Source: Pelargonium nanum (taxonomy: Eukaryota > Streptophyta > Magnoliopsida > Geraniales > Geraniaceae). From it: a stretch of 20,845 nucleotides of DNA. The first letter of the stretch is position 1, and every line of letters starts with the position of its first letter. The position numbers and the translations under genes were made by a program. The stretch spans positions 1 to 20,845 of the forward strand of contig JAYMTF010001881.1 of the NCBI GenBank assembly GCA_036897485.1, in the 5' to 3' direction. The notes under the pieces are model-generated. The model searched no databases and had not been told where the DNA came from. It worked only from the letters and a program-made list of their open reading frames with translations. Shown here piece by piece: positions 9,501-17,800 of this stretch.

Positions 9501-10711
9501 AATCAAGTGTCTTTATTGGTAGATATGATAAAAAGGCCAATACAAAGTATAAAATCCATATTTATGAGTGACTATCTTGTTGAAATAACCACCGCTCACT
9601 TGGGCAAGCGGTAACACAGCTTGGGTCCAAGCTCGAGGACTTGGATTTAAAAACTCTTACACGAGGCCAAATGCAAAATACCAAAACTAAATAGCAGTCG
9701 CAGAACAGGAGCATAACAGCATAGTAGGGACTTGGCTGGCGCCTGGCACTGCCTAATGGCACATACGGATACGGCAATTACCATATTGTGCATCATCAAT
9801 AGGAAAACAATATTTTTTTTCCTTGGTGATCTGCCATTTGGCCAGAGAATATTTGTATTAGTTTTTTATACAACTAACACCAATTAGGGTCCATATTTTT
9901 CTCCAATGATTTAAGAATGTTTTGTTTTAATTTGAAAATAAGAGAAAATGGGATTGAAAGGGGTTGAACTTTTTTTATTTTTGGAGGATAATAAACTATT
10001 ATCATTGAAATATGAATCATAATGTTTAGACCATCACTCCATGTTACATCAGCAATTTTGAGTTTAATACAAGAAATTTGTCTATAGGAGACGGTCAAAA
10101 GCATTCTCTCATGACTGAAACAGTCACATATGCAGAGAAATAGTTAATAATAATGTGTGGTCGCATATAATACTTTAGGTGAAAGCCAAAAGTCATCTCC
10201 TAAATCCTTTCTTTTAGGAGTAAGTCGCCAATAATAATTCAAGTGATGGCCAAAAAATCCGTTTTCAAAACCCTTTATTAGGGCTAATTTTGGTAACTAT
10301 AAGCGGATTTCCGATGCCCATAACGTTTTAGGAGAAAGCTTGTCCTTAGTTGTCTCCCTGAGTCACAATTTCTTTTTTCATTATTTAATAAGATTGGTTC
10401 ACATAATTAATATATATGGAACAGGCACTTAATTGGATTTGGTGCATCCATTTTGAAAAGCACCATCAACATGGCCCTTAATGGGGTTGCTCTGTTAAAA
10501 AGATGAGGGCAGTAGGTTGCATTGCATGTGGCACAACAAGTTACTTGACTTTAGATATAGAAAATCAAATCATATCCTCATTTAATTCATTCTCAAAAGA
10601 ATATTTCAACTCCAACAATTAATACAGATAACAACTCCAACTCACTCAAATGTAAAATATATCAAAGACCAAGAAAAAAAAAATGCAGTACAGTATTATC
10701 ACACACGTATA
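6525..10711. other. Long gene-poor stretch
   Basis: No gene was recognised in about 4.2 kb. The first 350 bases or so are the transporter 3' flank. The region from about 6900 to 9500 is less AT-biased than the rest and holds many G/T-rich runs, but its open frames (for example 9137-9493) show no domain. It could hold a non-coding transcript or a long untranslated part of the transporter gene; neither is shown. From 9590 rightward there are possible remnants of small transposons. No tRNA or known microRNA was recognised. Confidence 0.4.
10085..10366. mobile_element. Possible small non-autonomous DNA transposon
   Basis: The ends show imperfect inverted similarity. The left end begins near CTATAGGAGACGGTC, and the reverse complement of the right end begins near CTCAGGGAGACAACT; both are followed by an AAGC and TTCTC-like part. 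Inside, TCTCCTAAA at about 10196 faces TTTTAGGAG at about 10213. No open frame is present. The ends are not precise and I could not define a target duplication, so this is tentative. Confidence 0.3.
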
Positions 10712-11296
10712 TCAAGCCATAAGCATGGCAAGAAACCCAAGCAAAGCCACCATCATGCACCCAAAGCTTGATTTAGCCACGTCACTACCACTTGTACTTG
10801 CTTCCGGTGCCGGAGAGGCGGCCGGCGAGGCTGTTTCTGGGAGCACAGTTACGAGAAGCTTCATGTTCCCGGAAGCACAATGCTTGGCAACACCACAAAT
10901 GTACCACTTTCTTCCCGGAGTCGCCAGAGTAATCACATCTTCTCCGGTGGTCAAAGCGTCGGTGTTATAAGCCGATGCTGCACACTGCTGGAACTCAGCT
11001 CCATCAACTTTAATCACATTGTGAGATCCTTTTGAGTACCTAAAAACTGCATATAAGCACAACTTTATAATTAATTATATATCAATGTTTACTGATATGC
11101 ATAGATTTGCAAGTTATGGAATTAATTGCTTACCAAGTTTGTCGCCAACATGGAACTCTTTACCCTGAGCCCAAGCTTGGTAGTCAACGTTGAGAGCCCA
11201 TCCCTTATCGTCTCCTACAATGAACTCGGTTGCCGAAACCGAAGGACCAACAACAGCAAAAACAGTGAGGAGGATGAGAATTTTGGTAGAGGCCAT
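10712..11296 (-). CDS. GPI-anchored blue copper protein (phytocyanin)
   Basis: This gene encodes a small secreted type I copper protein (phytocyanin) that probably carries single electrons at the outer face of the plasma membrane or cell wall. Exon 1 is 11134-11296 and exon 2 is 10712-11046. The intron has GTAAGC and GCAG ends, and the join gives 165 residues. A signal peptide covers residues 1-22, cut after SVSA. The cupredoxin domain spans about 23-123, with copper ligands H63, C105 and H110 and a disulfide C76-C111. A Pro/Ser/Ala-rich linker (SPAASPAPEAS) and a hydrophobic tail ending ALLGFLAMLMA indicate GPI anchoring. The start is the internal ATG at 11296, because 29 preceding in-frame residues come before the signal peptide and lack an ATG of their own. 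The axial copper position is odd: M116 is one residue further from H110 than usual. Subclass (uclacyanin or stellacyanin type) is left open. Confidence 0.92.
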
Positions 11297-11391
11297 TGCT
11301 TTAATTAGAAGCTTTTGCAGTTGGGTTTGTTGAGAGACTGTGAGCTCTGTATAGAATTGGTTGCTTTGCTTTAGAGAGTTCAAATAATGAC

Positions 11392-11400
11392 CTATTTAAA
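11392..11400 (-). promoter_or_regulatory. TATA-like box of the blue copper gene
   Basis: On the minus strand this reads TTTAAATAG, about 95 bases before the ATG at 11296. A start of transcription about 30 bases downstream would give a leader of roughly 65-70 bases. It is an AT-rich match at a suitable distance and is not otherwise confirmed. Confidence 0.45.
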
Positions 11401-12230
11401 GGCTTTTTGGTGTTCAGAGAAAATTCTGCCAGTATTGACTTAGCAAGGACGGCACAGCCGAATGGTATCAATACGAACCATGCATTATATATTAACTGAG
11501 GACATGCCAAATGCCCAAACCTTAGTGTCATGGACAGAAGGAATCGGCCCCGTGTGGCTCCCCAAACTCCTGTATTTGGAGAGACCAGTTTTTTTATGGG
11601 CGTCAAATAATATAGAACACATATCTTAGCAAAAGAGGTTATATTGCACTAATCAGCATCCCTTTCGCAAGTATCGGAGTATGCCGCACGGCAAAAATCA
11701 CCCTTAAGACGTCTAAGGGAGATCCATTCTTTCAGGACGTGGCATTAGTCTCTATAGAAACAATTAGCAAGTTGGGCTGATTTAGGCCCAGCGGTACAAT
11801 TGGGCCTCTCAAAACCTACAATTAGCAAGTTGGGCTCAAACCTACAACTTGGAGTCAAAGCCCAATTCTAGTCTTGAATATTTTTTTGACCGTTACTGTT
11901 GCTTTCTTTCGTTTCTTTTTGTGCAAGACTCTTTTTCTGTGGCATCCTACCTAGAATCCGTGAAAAAATATAGGTTGAAACTCGACAGTCAATTTCTTCG
12001 CCTTTCCCATTGAGCTGGAATTGGAGTGTTCATGTTGTATGGTACAGAGCAAGCTCCAAAGCCACAAATTTTCTTGATCTTTCCTCACGAGAAACCCTCC
12101 AAAATGCACACTTTTCTTCGAAAAAAGTATTGGTTCCCATTTCATCTGCTAACTACTACTTACTACTCGTGAAGCCTCTCTCAATCGCAAACACGAATCC
12201 TGCAACTACTAAAACCCACACAAAATTGCA
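11401..12230. other. Divergent promoter region between copper protein and SLAC1
   Basis: No gene was recognised. The two flanking genes point away from each other, so this stretch presumably holds both promoters. It contains an imperfect palindrome centred on GACGTC at 11701-11719, a duplicated 19-base word, and several TGGGCY words (listed separately). The short open frames on either strand here show no domain. Confidence 0.5.
11760..11874 (+). promoter_or_regulatory. TGGGCY (site II-like) cluster with a duplicated 19-base word
   Basis: acaattagcaagttgggct occurs at 11760-11778 and again, identical, at 11818-11836. Between and beside the copies lie further TGGGCC/GGCCCA/AGCCCA words near 11785, 11800 and 11869, giving five in about 105 bases. 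TGGGCY site II elements are known in promoters of growth-related plant genes. Whether they serve the copper gene, SLAC1 or neither is not shown. Confidence 0.5.
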
Positions 12231-12238
12231 TATATAAA
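12231..12238 (+). promoter_or_regulatory. TATA box of SLAC1
   Basis: TATATAAA lies 45-52 bases before the first SLAC1 ATG. With the usual 30-base spacing, transcription would begin near 12262 and the leader would be only about 20 bases, which is short. A transcription start further upstream from another element cannot be excluded. Confidence 0.45.
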
Positions 12239-12282
12239 CCAATTGCGTGTACTTGTGTTAAAATCTTACTTTGGTTTCTTTA

Positions 12283-14194
12283 ATGATGAACAAGAACAAT
12301 AGTAGAGCAATCTCCTCAAGTTCTATGGAGACACATTTTGTGGACATACACGAAGTCTTACCAGAAGAAGACATTGGAGAAGAAGCAAATAATAATAATA
12401 TTAAAGCTTCAGGTGAAAACAAGAGGTTAAACATGAGCCGTCCCATGAAGTTTCAGCAAGCAAGGAGAGGGCACAGGGGCTTTAGCCGGCAAGTCTCTCT
12501 GGAGACCGGCTTCTCGGTTCTCAGAGACTCTAAGGCTAAAGACGAACAAAGAAGCTCTCTTCCTAGAAGTGGAAGGAGTGTCGGTTCGGCTGCTAATAAT
12601 TTCAATTACAGGATTGGTGCTGAAGGAAGGAAGGCTGATTTCAGCATGTTCATGACCAAATCCACACTCAGCAAACAGAACTCGTTAATGCCTTCGAAGA
12701 ACAAGGAGAGGGATCGGGAGGGCGATTTTCAGAATACTGATAATCATGGCCCGGGAGGAGAGCTTGATCATGAGTCTGTTAATGAGAGTGTTCCTGTTGG
12801 AAGATACTTCGCTGCTCTCAGAGGACCTGAGCTTGACCAAATCAAGGTACTCATTAGCTTATCATATTTTTTTATCAGCAAGCACAACAACCGAGACTTG
12901 AACTTGAGACTTCAAGAGAAACAAAACGCCTTGTAATGTAATATAATGTAACTGACTTGTTTGCAGGAGTCTGAGGACACTCTTTTGCCCAAAGATGAGA
13001 AGTGGCCTTTTCTCCTGAGGTTCCCAATAGGTTGCTATGGTATCTGTCTCGGCCTGAGTAGCCAGGTTGTGCTATGGCGAGCCTTATCAACGAGCCCGGC
13101 TACCAGGTTCCTCCATGTTTCTCCTTACATCAACCTAGGCCTCTGGTTCTTGGCTCTGTCAATTCTTTTCTCAGTCTCTTTCACTTACCTCCTCAAATGC
13201 ATATTCTACTTCGAGGCTGTGAAACGAGAGTACTTCCACCCTGTCAGGGTGAATTTCTTCTTCGCCCCCTGGGTCGTGTGTATGTTCCTAGCAATTGGTG
13301 TCCCACCAGCACTCGCTCCAGAGACACTTCACCCGGCCATCTGGTGTGCCTTCATGGGGCCTTATTTGTTTCTTGAGCTCAAAATCTATGGCCAGTGGCT
13401 TTCCGGGGGCAAAAGGCGTCTCTGCAAGGTTGCTAACCCGTCTTCTCATCTATCAGTGGTTGGGAACTTCGTGGGGGCGATCTTGGCAGCTAGGGTGGGA
13501 TGGAAGGAACCGGCTAAGTTCTTGTGGGCTGTTGGATTTGCACATTACCTTGTACTGTTTGTGACATTGTATCAGAGACTGCCCACGAGCGAGGCCTTAC
13601 CTAAGGAGTTACACCCGGTGTACTCTATGTTCATCGCAGCTCCTTCGGCTGCAAGCATTGCCTGGCAAACAATCTATGGTGAATTTGATGGCTGTTCCAG
13701 GACTTGCTTCTTCATCGCGTTGTTTCTCTATGCTTCTCTGGTAGTGCGAATCAACTTCTTCACAGGCTTCAGGTGAGCTTTTCATTGAAAGTCCTGTTTG
13801 TTCTTAAACAATGTTACTGATGTATATATAATTTGGCAGGTTTTCTGTAGCGTGGTGGTCTTACACCTTCCCTATGACGACTGCATCAGTGGCGACCATC
13901 AAATATGCAGAGGCCGTGCCTTGTGTGATAACCAAGTGCCTGGCGCTCGGTCTCTCGTTCATGTCATCAACAATGGTGTGTGTGCTGTTCGTGTCCACTT
14001 TTCTTCATGCTTTCGTGTGGCGCACGCTGTTCCCCAATGATCTTGCCATTGCCATCACTAAGAGAAGACATTTTAACAAGGAAAGGAAACCATTCAAGAA
14101 AGCTTATGATCTAAGGCGTTGGGCCAAGCAGTCTGTTTCAACCGAAACCAAACAGAAAAAGGACTCTGATGGAGAGAATGAAGAAGGCTACTGA
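12283..14194 (+). CDS. SLAC1: Guard-cell S-type (slow) anion channel SLAC1
   Basis: SLAC1 is the plasma-membrane anion channel of guard cells that releases chloride and nitrate during ABA- and CO2-driven stomatal closure. Three exons, 12283-12846, 12967-13772 and 13840-14194, join in frame (phases 0 and 2) to give 574 residues; the Arabidopsis protein has 556. A long soluble N-terminus holds the kinase-target regions: RGFSRQVSLETGF with S72 (equivalent to Arabidopsis S59) and TKSTLSKQNS with S127 and S134 (equivalent to S113 and S120), known targets of OST1 and calcium-dependent kinases. The C4-dicarboxylate/SLAC channel domain follows from about residue 190, with ten expected membrane helices and highly conserved blocks such as YFEAVKREYFHPVRVNFFF and KIYGQWLSGGKRRLCKVANP. 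A basic-acidic tail ends in GENEEGY. ATG occurs twice in a row at 12283 and 12286. The conserved long N-terminus favours SLAC1 over shorter SLAH paralogues. The gene looks intact. Confidence 0.96.
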
Positions 14195-14871
14195 TCTGAG
14201 AGTTTCTGGGTATAAAGGGTCCTCTACTCTAGAGTAGCCCAAGAAATATAGATTTAAACAAAAAATTGGTACTACTAGAAGAAGATTTGTCTGTACTGTT
14301 TCTCACAAGTGCTTTTTTCATCAGTATACTTTTCTATATTGTAGTAAACCCAGGATACATTATCGCACCCACACGCACGAACCACGTATCATTAAGCCCA
14401 GTCTCGGGCTAGCAAGGCTAGCATGTTTAGGATATTATTCTAGGCAAAAACACAGTAAAGGAGGAATATAATTGAATTGTATATATTCTTGAGTAATGAC
14501 AGTACATGAGTTGAAGCTACAATTAGGAGAATAAGCTTTGAAAGAGAATAGAGGGCTTGATGGCTGGCTGTACAACAATGGCCTTAACACATCTTTTCTT
14601 GTATTAAGGGCCAAGATTCTGAGAAGTCAATTTAACTTTAACATAAACCTGTAGCATCAGTTTCTTCATAGTAAAAAGCTATGTCTAAGGTAAGATTGTG
14701 ACCTTCCTTGAATTTTTGTATACAGCAAAATGAAAAGGCTTGATGTTCTTGGAGAAGTAGTGGTGGTATCATCAATTACAAGCTTGCACCACTTGATCTT
14801 CCGCCAAACAGCTGAAAATCAGTCCTGACACCCTCTGGGGTACCGTTTTATGGATTTGTGCACTGTTAATC
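14195..14871. other. Convergent 3' flanks of SLAC1 and the TPX2-like gene
   Basis: There is no gene here. The stretch holds the 3' untranslated ends of two genes that point toward each other. A small direct repeat, ggctagcaaggctagca, lies near 14407-14423. The minus-strand side immediately after the TPX2-like stop codon stays partly open for 17 codons in an alternative frame, which I take as chance. Confidence 0.5.
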
Positions 14872-17800
14872 TCAGCGGATACCCAAGCTCCTGTGGCACT
14901 TTCTTGGTTAAGTTAACTGAGCTAAGACAAGTAACAAACACACATAGTATCAATTATATCTGGCGCAGTTGGCATACCTCATGCTCAAATGGGAACCATC
15001 TTCAGTGATACCCTCATCAGCCCCACACTGAATATGCTTTCCCCCAATTACAGAACTTTTTTCTCTGACCAAATGTATCTGATACATGAAGACGTTATGA
15101 GATTATATGCATCACTTAGAAAGCAAAAACAAGAAAGTAACCCTAATCAGTAAAGATTGATCCTGTCGTGTGTGCCACTCCATGCTTACCTTATCTTCTG
15201 GATGGAAAGATTGGAATCTGTTTTCCTTTCGGCCCTTGTACCCGAAAACAAAATACTAAGATCAGTCTCACAAAACAAATGAAAAAATATAAAACCATAA
15301 TTGCGTGTAAAATTCATTTCAAAAGTTACAAAGAAAGGAACCTTTACAGAGACAAGTTGAGGCAATTTCATCTGGGATCCATTGTTGGGCTGGAGTCCAG
15401 ATGTTAAGGAGAGCTAGTACATCCATATATTAAAAAACAGGATGAGTAATCAAAATCTTCAGTGGCATATGTGAAACAGGAGGAAAAGAATAAGGAAGTA
15501 TTGTCATTTGTATGATGGATTACCTTACTGAAAAGGTCTATTGGAGGATTATGCTGGGTTCTTTTTTCTGAATGAAAATTAAATTCCTGTACAAATTCAA
15601 GACATGATATTATCCAGGATAGTTGCGCAACAGTTAATCTAAAAACAGAGTGAAAAGAGATCAGATAAACATGTATGCAATACCATTGGAACTGTAGTTT
15701 CACGCTTGATATTCCGGAAAACACCAATATCTCCTTTACTTGATAATATCTGAATCAACACAAGAAAAGGATCCACATTAGATGGTAACAAATATGAAAC
15801 GCAAGCAAATGATATACAAAAAGGACTGATTTTCATTACCTTCTTATTAAGAGGACGAGCTTTGAAGTTGTGTATGTTTCTACATGCTTCTTGCTTTGGG
15901 GCATCCATGGTACTTGGTCTATGCAGTGCAGAAGCAAATAAAAGAGTAAGAACTGAATGCAGATTAAGCAAATTCCTTTACAAAGATATTTTAAGCTCTA
16001 ACTCATTTAGTTTTGAATTACACAGCAAAAATGAATTTTCAATATATCACCATAGCAATGACTAAATTTGAAGTTAACGAGTTCCACCAGCAAAAATGAA
16101 TTTTCAATATATCACCAGTAATATTTCAATTTCTAAATAACACTCTTCTCATGTGAAAGATTTATGCTATAAAATAAAATAATGTGCAATGAAACTGTCG
16201 GCAGTATTTTAATTTCTAAATAACATACTGTTCTCATGCAAAAGATTTATCCTATAAAATAAATAAAAATTGTGTAATGAAACTAGGATGCAACCTAAGA
16301 TGCATACAACGCAAAAGTAGTTCTCTCTCCCGTCCAAAAATGAGTGTCCTCTATCCAATTTTTTTGAAGATTAAGGAAGAGTTAGTTAAAGGTGGGCTTC
16401 CCCTATGTGCTCTTGTTGTTACAAACTCAAGGGATTCTAACTACCTAATCTTAGGGTTGTGATTGGTGATTCATACAAAACTGACTAACCAAAATAGAAA
16501 GTGAACACTTATTTTGGGAAAGAAATTTAATAAAGAAAGTGGACACTCATTTTGGGACAAAGGGGTAAATAAAGCGAACAAAAACACTGGACCGGATCAA
16601 ATTATATGAAAGACACTTGAGTACACGGAACCAAGTTTTTCATGATGTTACCTTCTGTTAACATTCTCAGCAGCAGTACAAGCCTTATCCAAACCCTGAT
16701 CCTGCAACAGCACGACTTCAATTTTGCAGAAATGGTAATGACTAAGTATGTAGTAGACAAAAACATGTATCTTTTTATCCATACGATTCGAAGAAATTTA
16801 TAGAACCAATGAAAGAAGACAATAATATTGATGCTGCTAAACAATAACCTTCTCGGAGTCATTGAAATGATGTGAGGAAGATGAAACAGCAGGTGTATGC
16901 TGCATGGCCCGTTCTGTTGTCTTCAGGTGAAAAACCTGAAAATTAATTGAACAGAGGGAAATGGAATAATAAGATTTGGGCAGTGAATAGCATAGAGACA
17001 TGTCTTTCAAGAGGTTTTTTCCCATCAAACTCCTATAGAGAAAGCAACATTAGTCCGTAAAGAAGCCAGTGTCAGAACTTACTTGAAATTCTGGCAATCT
17101 TGGAGTGCTCTTCTTTGGGAGTGGCAATGAAGGAGCCTGGAGAATCTGTAAATAACGAATTTGAAATTTTATTATGACCAGTATAGTAGCCACTTGTACA
17201 CCAAAACATATACTCATGGATTGTAAGTACCAACTTTTCTGTTTAATGGGCGGGCTTTGAATCTACGTGCGGCTGATCTCACTTGTTCAACTTCTGAACT
17301 AGTATTAGGCCTGAAATTCAAAAGGAAAGTGTGTCATGTAACCTGTTAGACAATTCACTTCTTTCTACATTGAGCAATCATAAAAACAGCAACAGCTATG
17401 TACCTTGCCCTCTGAGCCCTATGTGCTGTTTCAAGGTCAGGCTCTCTTGGAATAGTAAGTTTCAGCCTCACTTGTGTGAAGTTTCCATCAGGAGGTCCAT
17501 CCTGTAAGACCACCATCAAGAATATTGGGATGACATAGCTAACTTGGAAATGCCCCATTAGATACAGAATTTTCACATTGAAGAAACAATTTGCCAAATG
17601 CCAACACACACACACACAGAATATATATATAAACAGAAATAATATATTTCAGAAAAAGAAAATGTTGAAACAGATCAAGTCATGCAAAACATATTAGGAT
17701 GAAATTATTTCAATCACAACGAGAATCACTTCGCCAGTCACTCAAAGACAAAAGCCATCATAAGAACTAATATAACGAGGAAAAGAAAAGGCAAATGACG

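Noticed and set aside
14819-14921. An alternative last exon of the TPX2-like gene with a 34-residue tail, using the TTAG acceptor at 14922
   Set aside because: The acceptor CCACAG just before 14890 gives the family C-terminus RSLGIR followed by a stop; the longer tail has no counterpart that I know.
15168-15407. A 79-codon plus-strand frame
   Set aside because: It is antisense to two well-supported exons of the TPX2-like gene.
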